A DNA stretch of 51,701 nt from Streptantibioticus silvisoli (GTDB lineage Bacteria > Actinomycetota > Actinomycetes > Streptomycetales > Streptomycetaceae): the NCBI RefSeq assembly GCF_027947535.2, contig NZ_JAAGKO020000058.1, forward strand, positions 1 to 51,701, read 5' to 3'. Shown piece after piece: positions 26,001 to 35,155 of the stretch (its first letter is position 1; each line of letters starts with the position of its first letter). Position numbers and translations under genes: made by a program. The notes beneath the pieces are model-generated. The model had not been told where the DNA came from. It did not search any database and saw only the letters and a program-made list of their open reading frames with translations.

Positions 26001-27506
26001 ATGAGCAGGCCACCGGACTACGAGTGGGAAGTACTGGGCGAGGGGCAGGACCCCATACCCGGTGACCCGTCCGAGATACGCAACGAATCGGGCCGCCTGG
26101 GCAAGATGGCCCAGACGATCCTCGACCAGATCCAGCTCCTGAAGGACATCGCCAGCGACGAGAACGCCGGCAAGTTCCACGAGAAGCTCGCCGAATCGGC
26201 GAACGAGCTGAAGGGCGACCTGACCAAGGTCGCCGACCGCTACGAGGCGGTATCCCATTACCTCGACAGCTGGGCCGACGACCTCGAACACGCCCAGTCC
26301 GAGTCCCTGCGCGCACTGCACCGCGCCCAGCAGATCGCCCCGGCCGCCAACGCTCCGCAGATGACCCAGGCGCCGGACCCGAAACACCCGCTCACCGACC
26401 AGCAGAAGCACCAGGAAGCGGCCGCCAACAAGGCCCACCAGCACCTCCAGCACGAACTCGACGCCTGCAAGAAGCAGTTGACCAGTGCCAAGGAGTACCG
26501 CGACCATCGCGGCCACCACTGGATGCAGAAGATCGAGGACAGCGAACACGACGGCCTCAAGGACAGCCGCTGGGACGGGATCAAGAACTGGATCCACGAA
26601 CACGCCGGGTGGATCAAGATCCTCGCCGACGCCTGCACCTGGGTGGTGACGATCCTGGTCATCGTCTCCCTCTTCGTCCCCGGTCTCGACCTCGCCACCG
26701 GCCCGCTGGCCGCCCTGATGCTCGCCGCCCTCCTCGGCCACACGGCCCTGGCCCTGTCCGGCGACGGCTCCTGGATGGACGTCGGCATGGACGTCTTCGC
26801 CCTGTGCACGCTCGGCTCCGGCTCGCTGCTCAAGGTCGCCCTCAAGGGCACGGTCGACGCCGTCGAGGGCACCGCTGACGCCACGGAGGTCGCCGCCGAC
26901 GCCACGGAGGTCACCGGCGACAGCGCCGAGGCGGTCGACACGGGGGCGAACGCGGTGGATGCCGCGGACGCCGCTGACGCCACGGAGGACGGCGCGAAGG
27001 CGACGGAGGACGCGTCGAAGGTGGCGGAGGACACGGAGGAAGACTCGGCTGACGAGGTGGAGAACGCCACCAAGGATGCCGATAAGGCGGACCAGGCGAA
27101 TGAGAGCGTCGGTAAGGACGCGGACAGCAAGTTCTCTCAGTGGAAGGAAGCCGTCCACGCAAAGTTCGCGGCCGGGGGTGAGAACGACTTCGTCGAGCAG
27201 ATGGAGAAACTGCACGGCCTGGCGGAGCAGTTCCCCGACTCCCCGCAGGTGGCCGACGCCCTCAGCCACGGCACGCATCTCCTGTACGGGATGCGGGTTT
27301 CCTTCGGCGCGGCCAACGTCGCGGACCAGTTCACCCACTGGGCGGGCGGCAGCGACGACATCAACCTCTTCCGCAACGCCTTCGGCGGTGACCTGTTCGC
27401 CGAGGGGCACAGCATCTGGAATCCCAACGTCGAGAACTCGCCGCTGCTGGACTTCAAGTCCGTGGACGACTTCAAGGAACTGACGACCACCGGGGCCTGG
27501 GAATGA
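26001..27506 (+). CDS. putative type VII secretion substrate (T7SS-signal domain, transmembrane and acidic middle, unknown C-terminus)
   Basis: A 501-residue protein. Residues 1-115 match the putative T7SS signal domain seen at the N-terminus of actinobacterial polymorphic toxins (DPIPGDPSEIR...YLDSWADDLEHAQSESLRAL). A coiled-coil-like helix spans 130-170, and two hydrophobic segments lie at about 212-228 and 234-252. An acidic Ala/Asp/Glu/Thr-rich region fills 284-376. The last 125 residues (KFSQWKEAVHAKF to TTTGAWE) form a compact domain I do not recognise, with no known toxin motif. An in-frame GTG at 25986 has a closer AAGGA; the ATG is kept because the family usually starts with MSRP. 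Its stop overlaps the next start (ATGA). Confidence 0.75.
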   Translation: MSRPPDYEWEVLGEGQDPIPGDPSEIRNESGRLGKMAQTILDQIQLLKDIASDENAGKFHEKLAESANELKGDLTKVADRYEAVSHYLDSWADDLEHAQSESLRALHRAQQIAPAANAPQMTQAPDPKHPLTDQQKHQEAAANKAHQHLQHELDACKKQLTSAKEYRDHRGHHWMQKIEDSEHDGLKDSRWDGIKNWIHEHAGWIKILADACTWVVTILVIVSLFVPGLDLATGPLAALMLAALLGHTALALSGDGSWMDVGMDVFALCTLGSGSLLKVALKGTVDAVEGTADATEVAADATEVTGDSAEAVDTGANAVDAADAADATEDGAKATEDASKVAEDTEEDSADEVENATKDADKADQANESVGKDADSKFSQWKEAVHAKFAAGGENDFVEQMEKLHGLAEQFPDSPQVADALSHGTHLLYGMRVSFGAANVADQFTHWAGGSDDINLFRNAFGGDLFAEGHSIWNPNVENSPLLDFKSVDDFKELTTTGAWE

Positions 27507-28144
27507 CCGAGACGCAGGAGCAGGCCGCCGCCGGGAGTGCGCCCGGCACGGTCAACGGCTACCGGATCGTTGTTCCCAACGAATGGCAGAAGATCCCGGT
27601 CCGCCGTGGCACCGACAAGGCGATCAAGAACATCCTCGACCGTGCCTTCGCGCATTTCGGGCGGGACGAAGTCGCCCAGTGGCGTCGTGAGTTGGAAGCG
27701 CGGCTCAAAAAGGTGGTGAAGGAGGCCAGAAGCAACGCGGGGGTGGACATGTACATCCCGCTCGGACAGCGCGAGCGCAATCTCCCGGCGTCCTTCATGA
27801 TCTCGTTCGTCGAGTTCGGCAGCGGAAACGCTCCCCGCAAGGAGGACGTCCTCTCCGAGGTCGGCACGTCCACGTCCGGCGCGGTTCCGGTGACGATTGA
27901 CGGGACCACCGGCCTGCGGACCATGCGGGACCACCCGGCGGACCCCAAGCGCGGTACGGACTACGCGTCGCGGCGCATCGAGTACGTCCTGCCGGTGCCC
28001 GGCAGCGTCGACAGCTGGCTCGTCGCGTCCTTCTCCACCTTCGGCGGGAGCAGACCCGACGACCATCTCGCCCGGCTGCTGAGCGGCCTGTTCGACGCGA
28101 TCATGGGCACTTTCCGTTGGCAGTACCAGGAGGAGACGGCATGA
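27503..28144 (+). CDS. conserved hypothetical protein of the type VII cluster
   Basis: A 213-residue soluble protein with no signal peptide or membrane helix. The N-terminal half has YRIVVPNEWQKIPVRRGTDK and a helical RRELEARLKKVVKEA segment; the second half is beta-rich (VDMYIPLGQ, PASFMISFVEFG, RRIEYVLPVPG, SWLVASFSTFG). The pattern recalls actinobacterial proteins found near ESX-type genes, but I cannot name the family. Its start overlaps the stop of the T7SS-signal gene, and its stop overlaps the next start (ATGA both times), so the three are translationally coupled. It could be a chaperone, an immunity protein or an accessory factor. Confidence 0.72.
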   Translation: MTETQEQAAAGSAPGTVNGYRIVVPNEWQKIPVRRGTDKAIKNILDRAFAHFGRDEVAQWRRELEARLKKVVKEARSNAGVDMYIPLGQRERNLPASFMISFVEFGSGNAPRKEDVLSEVGTSTSGAVPVTIDGTTGLRTMRDHPADPKRGTDYASRRIEYVLPVPGSVDSWLVASFSTFGGSRPDDHLARLLSGLFDAIMGTFRWQYQEETA

Positions 28145-28797
28145 GTGACGACGTATCCGAAGTGGATTTCGAACACCGGGACATGACGCCGAACTGGGCG
28201 AAGGTCAGTTACGACACCGATGTGTGGTTTCCCATGCCGTTCTTCTTCAAGGGGACGATGTGGGCGGATGCTGCTGAGTGGGCGTTCTATTACGTGACTG
28301 ATCGCTTTCGGCGTGGTGGTGGGTCGTTGACCAAGCGGGAGGTGAAGAAGGAGGTTGTGCCGCGGGCCGAGATCCTCGTCGAGGTGCAGAACAGCATTCT
28401 GCACCAGGGGGGAGCGCACAAGTTCTACATTCATTGCCCTGACTATCGCGTGAAACCCGTCATGATCTCCATCGGGCTCTGGAAGAGCAAGGGAACCCGG
28501 GACCAGGCGCTTGACTTCTACAGCCGCTGGGGGACGAGGTCGGCTACTTCGGAGCCGGTCTCCACGGCCATCACCACGGAACATCTGGGTGAAGGCATAC
28601 GGTCCCAGTGGGTCGGCGAGTCCGAGGGCGGTAGGTACGACCGCGTCAACTACGTTTGGCGGAACGAGGAGTTCGAGACGGACGTCCTGGTCTGGATGAT
28701 TTTGTGGGACCGCCCCCGGTTCGAGGAAGTCCTGCCCGACCTCGACGCGTTCGTCCAGGGCATCCGTTGCACCCCCCGTAAGCACAAGTCCGCCTGA
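28141..28797 (+). CDS. hypothetical protein of the type VII cluster, atypical codon use
   Basis: A 218-residue soluble protein, rich in Trp, Phe and Tyr (NWAKVSYDTDVWFPMPFFFKG, FYYVTDRFRRGGGSLTKRE, VLVWMILWDRPRFEEVLPDL). No known domain is recognised. Codons such as TAT, ATT, GCT, GGT, CGT and GAT are frequent, especially at 28250-28450, unlike the strongly GC-ending codons of the neighbours. This suggests recent acquisition. It overlaps the previous gene by 4 bases and ends the cluster just before a very strong terminator. Confidence 0.72.
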   Translation: MSDDVSEVDFEHRDMTPNWAKVSYDTDVWFPMPFFFKGTMWADAAEWAFYYVTDRFRRGGGSLTKREVKKEVVPRAEILVEVQNSILHQGGAHKFYIHCPDYRVKPVMISIGLWKSKGTRDQALDFYSRWGTRSATSEPVSTAITTEHLGEGIRSQWVGESEGGRYDRVNYVWRNEEFETDVLVWMILWDRPRFEEVLPDLDAFVQGIRCTPRKHKSA

Positions 28798-28816
28798 CTC
28801 CCCCACGGACGCCCCC

Positions 28817-28860
28817 GCACGCCGACGGCCCGCCCCACCCGGGGCGGGCCGTCGGCGTGC
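28817..28860. terminator. strong bidirectional terminator
   Basis: A perfect 20-bp stem (28817-28836 with 28841-28860) and ACCC loop lies between the stop codons of the type VII cluster (+) and argS (-). Confidence 0.93.
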
Positions 28861-28872
28861 GGCGGGGAGTCG

Positions 28873-30630
28873 TCAGAGGCGTTCGGGGGCCTCGATGCCC
28901 AGCAGGCTCATGCCCTGGTGGAGGGTGCGGCCGGTGAGGTCGCTGAGGAAGAGGCGGTTCTCGACGGTGGCCGGGTCCTCCGCCTTCAGGACCGGGCACT
29001 GGTCGTAGAAGGTGGTGAAGGCGGACGCCAGCCCGTACAGGTAGGACGCCAGCTTGTGCGGTTCGTAGCCCTCGGCGACGGCCGCGACGGTGTCGCCGAA
29101 GTCGTCGAGCTGGAGGCCCAGCGCGCGTTCGGCCGGGGCCAGCGGCAGCTCCGGGTGCGCCTTGGGCGCCGCCTCGCCGGCCCGGCGCAGGATGGACCTG
29201 ATCCGGGCGTGGGCGTACTGGAGGTAGACGCTGGTGTCGCCGGTGAGCGAGACCATCCGGTCCAGGTCGAAGGCGTAGTCGCGGCCCATCGAGGTGGACA
29301 GGTCGGCGTACTTGATCGCGCCGATGCCCACCTGCTGGGCGCGTTCGGCGACCTCGGCGGCGGACAGGTCCGGCGCCTTCTCGGTGACGACCGCGGCCGC
29401 CCGCTCCACCGCCTCGTCGAGCAGGTCCTCCAGCCGGAACGACTCGCCGGCCCGGGTCTTCAGCGGCTTGCCGTCCTTGCCCAGCACGGTGCCGAACGGC
29501 AGGTGGAGCGCCCGCACCTTCTCGGTGAGCCAGCCGGCCCGCCGCGCGGTCTCGAAGACCATCTTGAAGTGCAGCGCCTGCCGCGCGTCGACCACGTAGA
29601 GGATGGTGTCCGCGTCCAGCACGCCGACCCGGTCGCGGATCGCCGACAGGTCGCTGGCCGCGTAGCCGAAGCCGCCGTCCGCCTTGCGCACGATCAGCGG
29701 GACCGGCTCGCCGTCCTTGCCCTTGATGTCGTCGAAGAACACGCACAGCGCGCCGTTGGACCGCACGGCCACGCCGCTCGACTCCAGCAGGTCGCAGGTC
29801 TCGACCAGCAGGTCGTTGTACGCGCTCTCGCCGACGATGTCCTCGTCGTGGATGTCGATGTCGAGCTTGGCGTAGACCGAGTTGAAGTAGATCTTCGACT
29901 CGTCGACGATCCGGTGCCACAGCGCCATGGTCTCCGGCTCGCCCGCCTGGAGGTCCACCACCCGGCGCCGGGCGCGCTCCTTGAAGGCCTCGTCGCTGTC
30001 GAAGACCGCCCGGGACGCCTTGTAGAGCCGGTTGAGCCGGGACATCGCCGCGTCGCCGCCGCCGGCGTCCTGCGGGTGGTCCAGCTCGTGCGGGTGCTCG
30101 ATCAGGTGCTGGATGAGCATGCCGAACTGGGTGCCCCAGTCGCCGATGTGGTGCCGCCGGATCACCCGCTCGCCGCGGAACTCCAGGATGCGCACCAGCG
30201 CGTCGCCGATGACGGAGGAGCGCAGGTGGCCGACGTGCATCTCCTTGGCCACGTTCGGCTGCGCGTAGTCGATCACGGTGGTGCCGGGCGCGTCGGTCGA
30301 CGGCACGCCGAGCCGGTCGTCGGCGGCGCGGGCCGCGAGGTTGCCGGTGATGGCCGCGTCGGAGACGGTGAGGTTGAGGAAGCCGGGGCCGGACAGCTCG
30401 ACCTGGGCCAGCAGTTCGTCGGCCGGCAGCCGTTCCGCGACGGCGGCGCCCAGCTCACGCGGGTTGGCCTTCGCCTTCTTCGCCAGGCCCAGCACGCCGT
30501 TCGCCTGGAAGTCGGCCCGGTCGCTGCGTCGCAGCAGCGGGTCGGCACCGTCGGCCGACGGAACGGCCGCCGTGAGGGCTGCCGAAACGCGCTGCTGGAT
30601 CGAGGCGAAGAGCGAGGGGACCGAGGCCAT
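28873..30630 (-). CDS. argS: arginyl-tRNA synthetase
   Basis: A 585-residue class I enzyme. The HIGH motif appears as [18 protein letters not shown]. The usual KMSKS lysine motif is replaced by [20 protein letters not shown], normal for many ArgRS. The DALR anticodon-binding domain ([17 protein letters not shown] to the end) completes it. The ATG at 30630 gives the usual Add-1 domain start [15 protein letters not shown]. It is divergent from lysS with 195 bases between them. Confidence 0.96.
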   Translation of the reverse strand: MASVPSLFASIQQRVSAALTAAVPSADGADPLLRRSDRADFQANGVLGLAKKAKANPRELGAAVAERLPADELLAQVELSGPGFLNLTVSDAAITGNLAARAADDRLGVPSTDAPGTTVIDYAQPNVAKEMHVGHLRSSVIGDALVRILEFRGERVIRRHHIGDWGTQFGMLIQHLIEHPHELDHPQDAGGGDAAMSRLNRLYKASRAVFDSDEAFKERARRRVVDLQAGEPETMALWHRIVDESKIYFNSVYAKLDIDIHDEDIVGESAYNDLLVETCDLLESSGVAVRSNGALCVFFDDIKGKDGEPVPLIVRKADGGFGYAASDLSAIRDRVGVLDADTILYVVDARQALHFKMVFETARRAGWLTEKVRALHLPFGTVLGKDGKPLKTRAGESFRLEDLLDEAVERAAAVVTEKAPDLSAAEVAERAQQVGIGAIKYADLSTSMGRDYAFDLDRMVSLTGDTSVYLQYAHARIRSILRRAGEAAPKAHPELPLAPAERALGLQLDDFGDTVAAVAEGYEPHKLASYLYGLASAFTTFYDQCPVLKAEDPATVENRLFLSDLTGRTLHQGMSLLGIEAPERL

Positions 30631-30825
30631 GGGTTCCGTGCCGTTCCTGTCGGGGTCGGGTCGTGCTTGACGGTGCGACTGCCCCGCAGTATCCCACGCC
30701 GGGCCCGCCGTCCCCGGAGGGTTTTCCACAGGCCGGCGGCTACGGGGAACCGGGTCCGTGCGGGGGCCCTCTCCCAGGTGGGAGGATGAACCCCGTTACG
30801 CAAGCCCAGGAAGGAAGTACGGACA

Positions 30826-32487
30826 GTGGCGCAGAGCACCGAGGCCGACTGGGTCGCCCGCTTCGCGGACGACGTCATCACGGAAGCCGGGCGGCGGGCC
30901 GCGGGTGCGAAAATCATCGTGGCCTCCGGCATCAGCCCCTCCGGCCCGATCCACCTGGGCAACCTGCGCGAGATCATGGTCCCGCACCTGGTCGCCGACG
31001 AGATCAGGCGCCGCGGCCTGGAGTGCGAGCACATCCTGTCCTGGGACGACTTCGACCGGTACCGCAAGGTGCCGGCCGGCTACGACCCGTCGTTCGCGCA
31101 GCACATCGGCAAGCCGCTGACCTCGGTCCCGGCGCCGGAGGGCAGTGAGCACGCCACCTGGTCCGACCACTTCAAGGCGCCGTTCCGCGTCGCGCTGGCC
31201 CAGCTCGGCGTCGAGGTCACCGAGATCAGCCAGACCCACGAGTACACCTCCGGCGCCTACCGCGACCAGATCCTGCTCGCCATGCGCGAGCGGGCCCGCA
31301 TCGACGGCGTGCTCGGCCGCTACCGCACGCGCAAGAAGACCGCCGAGGTCCAGGACGACGAGGACGCCGACGCCGGCACCGCGGCCGCGTACTACCCGTA
31401 CAAGCCGTACTGCGGGGTGTGCGAGCGCGACCTGACCACGGTCACCGCGTACGACGACGAGACCACCGAGCTGGCGTACACCTGCGTCTGCGGGCACCAG
31501 GACACCGTGCGGCTGAACGCGTACGACCACGGCAAGCTGGTGTGGAAGGTCGACTGGCCGATGCGCTGGGCGTTCAAGGGTGTGATGTTCGAACCGTCGG
31601 GCGTCGACCACCAGTCGCCGGGTTCGTCGTTCATGGTCGGCCAGCAGCTGGTGCGCGAGATCTTCGGCGCCGAGCCGCCGGTGGGCCCGATGTACGCCTT
31701 CGTCGGCATCAGCGGCATGGCCAAGATGTCCAGCTCCAAGGGCGGCGTGCCGACCGCCGAGGACGCGCTGCGCATCATGGAGCCGCAGCTGCTGCGCTGG
31801 CTGTACGCGCGGCGCCAGCCCAAGCAGGCGTTCAACATCTCCTTCGACCAGGAGATCCAGCGCACCTACGACGAGTGGGACGCGCTGGAGCGCCGGGTGG
31901 CGGCCGGTGAGGCGGGCGCGGTCGACACGGCCGTGCACGCGCGGGCGGCCGGCCCCGCGGCCGGACCGCTGCCCACCACGCCGCGCCCGCTGCCGTTCCG
32001 CACCCTGGCCTCGGTGGTGGACATCACCACCGGCGACGAGGAGCAGACGCTGCGCATCCTGCGCGACTTCACCACCGACTCGCCGGTCGCCTCGCTGGAC
32101 GAGACCCGGCCGCGGCTGGACAAGGCGGAGGCGTGGGTGACCACGCACGTCGAGGAGGACCAGCGCACCCGGGTGCGGACCGCGCCGGACACCGAGGCGC
32201 TCGACGCGCTGGACGCCACCGACCGGGCGGCGCTGAAGCTGCTCGCCGACGGGCTGGCCGGCAACTGGTCGCTCGACGGGCTGACCTCGCTGGTCTACGC
32301 GGTACCGAAGATCCAGGCCGGTCTGGAGCCGGACGCCAAGCCGACCCCGGAACTCAAGGTCGCCCAGCGGTCGTTCTTCGCCCTGCTCTACCAGCTGCTG
32401 GTCGGCCGCGACACCGGCCCGCGGCTGCCCACCCTGCTGCTCGCGGTCGGCGCGCAGCGGGTCAGGGAGCTGCTGGGCGAGGCGTGA
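30826..32487 (+). CDS. lysS: lysyl-tRNA synthetase, class I
   Basis: A 553-residue class I LysRS of the archaeal type, used by Streptomyces and few other bacteria. The HIGH motif is SGPIHLGNLRE and the KMSKS motif is GISGMAKMSSSKGGVPT. A zinc-finger-like cysteine set (YCGVCERD, CVCGHQD) lies in the middle. An Ala/Gly-rich insertion near residue 365-385 (AGEAGAVDTAVHARAAGPAA) separates it from the C-terminal helical anticodon domain. GTG start after AGGAAGGA. Confidence 0.95.
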   Translation: MAQSTEADWVARFADDVITEAGRRAAGAKIIVASGISPSGPIHLGNLREIMVPHLVADEIRRRGLECEHILSWDDFDRYRKVPAGYDPSFAQHIGKPLTSVPAPEGSEHATWSDHFKAPFRVALAQLGVEVTEISQTHEYTSGAYRDQILLAMRERARIDGVLGRYRTRKKTAEVQDDEDADAGTAAAYYPYKPYCGVCERDLTTVTAYDDETTELAYTCVCGHQDTVRLNAYDHGKLVWKVDWPMRWAFKGVMFEPSGVDHQSPGSSFMVGQQLVREIFGAEPPVGPMYAFVGISGMAKMSSSKGGVPTAEDALRIMEPQLLRWLYARRQPKQAFNISFDQEIQRTYDEWDALERRVAAGEAGAVDTAVHARAAGPAAGPLPTTPRPLPFRTLASVVDITTGDEEQTLRILRDFTTDSPVASLDETRPRLDKAEAWVTTHVEEDQRTRVRTAPDTEALDALDATDRAALKLLADGLAGNWSLDGLTSLVYAVPKIQAGLEPDAKPTPELKVAQRSFFALLYQLLVGRDTGPRLPTLLLAVGAQRVRELLGEA

Positions 32488-32550
32488 CCGGGCCGACCGG
32501 GCTGAACGGGTCGGCCGGCCCGACAGGGCTGAACGGGCCGACCCGGCAGG

Positions 32551-34161
32551 TCAGTTGACCTCTTCGAGCCGCCGCTGCTCGATCAGGTCGTGAAGGCGCG
32601 GACGGAGGTACTGCTCACTGAGCGTGCCTCCGTTTCCGTTGCTGATGCCGAACGAGTCCACCAGGAACGCGCCGAACTGCCGCACGGTGGGCGGCTCGCC
32701 GTGCATCTGGGTGAACGTGTTGAAGGCGCCGACCAGCGCCTCCTCCAGGTCGATGCCGTCCGGTACGTACGGCGTCTCCGGCTCGGCGGGCGGCTCCGGG
32801 GGCACGGCGATCGGCCGGCGCCGGTTGCGCGGCTTGGGGATCGGCGCGGGCGCCGGCGCGGCGGGCGGCTCGGGCCACGCCGACGCGGTACCGGGGGCGC
32901 CGTCCTCGACCGGCTCGGTGTACCACGGCGGCAACTGGACGCCCTTGGTCCGGCCCGGCGCGGGCTGCGGCGCCGGCTGCGCGGCCCGGGGCGCGGCGGC
33001 CTGTGGCTGCTGAACGGGGTACCCGGCAGGCGTCTGCGGCCCGGCGGGGGGCTGCGTCAGGGGCTGACTCTGCGACAGGGGCTGCGCCTGGGCCTGCGGC
33101 AGGGCCTGGGCCTGCGGCGGCGCGGTCTGCGGCTGACCCTGCGGTACGAAGCCCTGCTGGGGTTGGCCTTGCGGTGCCTGACCCTGCGGTGCGAAGCCCT
33201 GCGCCGCGAGGTCCTGCGGAGCTTGGCCCTGCGGAGCTTGACCCTGCGGTGCGAAGCCCTGCGGTGTCTGGCCCTGCGCGGGCGGGGCCTGCGTGGGTGC
33301 CGCCGCCGTGCCGTCGTCCGGTGTCCTGGTGACCGGTGTTCCGGGGGCCGGTGCGGCGGACTCCGGCTGCGGGGCGCCGTCCTGCGGGACGGACTCGGCG
33401 GCGGTGAGGGCCTTGCGGGGGGCGTCCTGCGCGGCGGCGTCGGTGGGCGGGGCGACCGGTGTGGGGGTGTCGGGCGTGATGCCGGCCGCCAGCAGCCCGG
33501 CGGGCCCGGTCTCGGCGAGCGGCACGCCGTACTTCGCGAGCCGCAGCGGCATCAGGGATTCCACCGGGGCCCGGCGGCGCCAGGCGCGGCCGTACCGGGC
33601 CCGCAGCCGGGCCTGGTAGACGAGGCGGTCCTGCTCCAGGCGGATCACCTGATCGTAGGAGCGCAGTTCCCACAGCTTCATCCGCCGCCACAGCCGGAAC
33701 GTCGAGGGGAACGCCAGCAGCCAGCGGGCGATCCGGACCGATTCCATGTGCCGGTCGGCCGTGATGTCCGCGATCCGCCCGACGGCGTGCCGGGCGGCCT
33801 CCACCGACACCACGAACAGCACCGGGATGACCGCGTGCATACCCACGCCCAGCGGGTCCGGCCAGGCGGCGGCGCCGTTGAACGCGATGGTGGCGGCGGT
33901 CAGCAGCCACGCGGTCTGGCGCAGCAGCGGGAACGGGATGCGCAGCCAGGTCAGCAGCAGGTCCAGCGAGAGCAGCACCACGATGCCCGCGTCGACGCCG
34001 ATCGGGAAGACGTTGGAGAACCAGCCGAAGCCCTTGTGCAGCGCCAGCGTCCGCACCGCCGCGTAGGAGCCGGCGAAGCCGATCCCCGCGATGACCACGG
34101 CCCCGGCCACCACCAGGCCGACCAGGATCCGCTGCGTGCGGCCCATGCGTATCGCGGACAT
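32551..34161 (-). CDS. DUF2637 membrane protein with Gln/Pro repeat linker
   Basis: A 536-residue protein. Four transmembrane helices form the DUF2637 domain (about residues 12-130), including VFPIGVDAGIVVLLSLDLLL and AVIPVLFVVSVEAARHAVG. A cytoplasmic Arg-rich helix follows, then a long disordered linker with a PQGQA repeat (about 10 imperfect copies at 33130-33290) and QAQPLSQSQPLTQ. The last 70 residues (GIDLEEALVGAFNTFTQMHG) form a small winged-helix-like domain. DUF2637 proteins are common in Streptomyces, also on plasmids as SpdB-like transfer proteins; the role here is unknown. The ATG at 34161 is chosen for its GGAGGG site. Confidence 0.85.
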   Translation of the reverse strand: MSAIRMGRTQRILVGLVVAGAVVIAGIGFAGSYAAVRTLALHKGFGWFSNVFPIGVDAGIVVLLSLDLLLTWLRIPFPLLRQTAWLLTAATIAFNGAAAWPDPLGVGMHAVIPVLFVVSVEAARHAVGRIADITADRHMESVRIARWLLAFPSTFRLWRRMKLWELRSYDQVIRLEQDRLVYQARLRARYGRAWRRRAPVESLMPLRLAKYGVPLAETGPAGLLAAGITPDTPTPVAPPTDAAAQDAPRKALTAAESVPQDGAPQPESAAPAPGTPVTRTPDDGTAAAPTQAPPAQGQTPQGFAPQGQAPQGQAPQDLAAQGFAPQGQAPQGQPQQGFVPQGQPQTAPPQAQALPQAQAQPLSQSQPLTQPPAGPQTPAGYPVQQPQAAAPRAAQPAPQPAPGRTKGVQLPPWYTEPVEDGAPGTASAWPEPPAAPAPAPIPKPRNRRRPIAVPPEPPAEPETPYVPDGIDLEEALVGAFNTFTQMHGEPPTVRQFGAFLVDSFGISNGNGGTLSEQYLRPRLHDLIEQRRLEEVN

Positions 34162-34289
34162 ATCCGCGGACCCTCCCGCGCTTGATGTCAAGGACGGGTC
34201 AGCTTGTCACATAAGTCAGTGTGATCGGTAAGGCAGCCGGGCCCGGGGCGGCCGGGGAGGCGGGTGGCGCGCCGCCGGCCGCCGTTCCG

Positions 34290-35012
34290 TCAGCCGAGCG
34301 CCGCGAGCGCCTGCTTGGCCGCCTTCTCCACCCCGGAGGACAGGTCGGACGCGCTCGGTTTGTGGTCGCCCTGCAAGCCCGCGCCCACGTAGTCGACGGT
34401 CAGCACGGCGTTGGCGCTGCGGGTGACCACGGTCGCGTTGTAGTACAGGTCGTGGTCCTTGGTGACGGTCCAGGTGACCAGGGACGCCTCGTCGCCGACG
34501 CCGCTGAGCACGGCGGTCTTCGGCTGGCCGGCGGCCGACGTGGCGCCGGCCTCGGTGGTCCGCACGGCGGTGGTGTACGCGGAGGTCGCCTGGTCGTCAC
34601 CGCCCGCGCCGCCGGTCACGTTGTCGTACCGCTGGAAGGCGGTGTCGAGGAAGCGGTACTGGTAGCCGCTCAGGCCGTTCCACGAGCAGCCGCCGCGCTC
34701 CTTCTGCTCGCCGGCCGCCGCCTCGGTGCCCTTGGTGCTCTTCACCCCCGGGACCAGCGACTTCACGGTGCCGGCGGACAGCGCCCGGCACGGGTCGGGC
34801 AGCGTCGCGTAACGCACCTTCGGGACGGCCGACGCCTTGGGCGTGGCCGACGGCGCGGCGGCCGGCTTGGCGGCGCCCGACGAGCAACCGGTGAGCACCG
34901 CCGCCGGCAGGACCGCGGCGCAGGCGATCAGCAGCGGCAGACGGGGTCTGCCGGCCCGCCGGGTGCTGCGTGCTGCGGGTATCGGCTCATGAGCGGCGGC
35001 TGAGCTGGACAT
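34290..35012 (-). CDS. DUF3558-like lipoprotein
   Basis: A 240-residue lipoprotein: signal peptide with LLIACAAVLPAAVLTGC (lipobox LTGC) followed by a Ala/Pro linker. The mature domain has paired cysteines (LPDPCRAL, GGCSWNGL) and the pattern YRFLDTAFQRYDN, ...LSGVGDEASLVTW...RSANAVLTVDYVGA. This matches the DUF3558 type of surface lipoproteins. It shares layout with the next lipoprotein upstream and is probably its paralogue. No ligand is known. Confidence 0.8.
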   Translation of the reverse strand: MSSSAAAHEPIPAARSTRRAGRPRLPLLIACAAVLPAAVLTGCSSGAAKPAAAPSATPKASAVPKVRYATLPDPCRALSAGTVKSLVPGVKSTKGTEAAAGEQKERGGCSWNGLSGYQYRFLDTAFQRYDNVTGGAGGDDQATSAYTTAVRTTEAGATSAAGQPKTAVLSGVGDEASLVTWTVTKDHDLYYNATVVTRSANAVLTVDYVGAGLQGDHKPSASDLSSGVEKAAKQALAALG

Positions 35013-35034
35013 GGTGTGCTCGGTCCTCCGGGGT

Positions 35035-35066
35035 CGCTTGTCGTACTGCCTCGCTTGTCGTACTGC
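35035..35066. repeat. 15-base direct repeat between the two lipoprotein genes
   Basis: CGCTTGTCGTACTGC occurs at 35035-35049 and 35052-35066, separated by two bases, 23 bases before the lipoprotein start. One turn and a half apart in phase, it could be a regulator site or a small duplication. Confidence 0.7.
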
Positions 35067-35155
35067 TCGGCCACGATACGTCGGTCGCCCGGCGGCTCCG
35101 GTACCTCTCGCCCGCCGCGAACCCCTGAACGGCTCCGGGACGGCACGCGCGCCGG

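Noticed and set aside
24975-27410. 811-codon minus-strand open frame over the type VII cluster
   Set aside because: The product is a Val/Leu/Arg-rich mirror of the acidic repeats of the plus-strand gene, with no signal, start site or domain.
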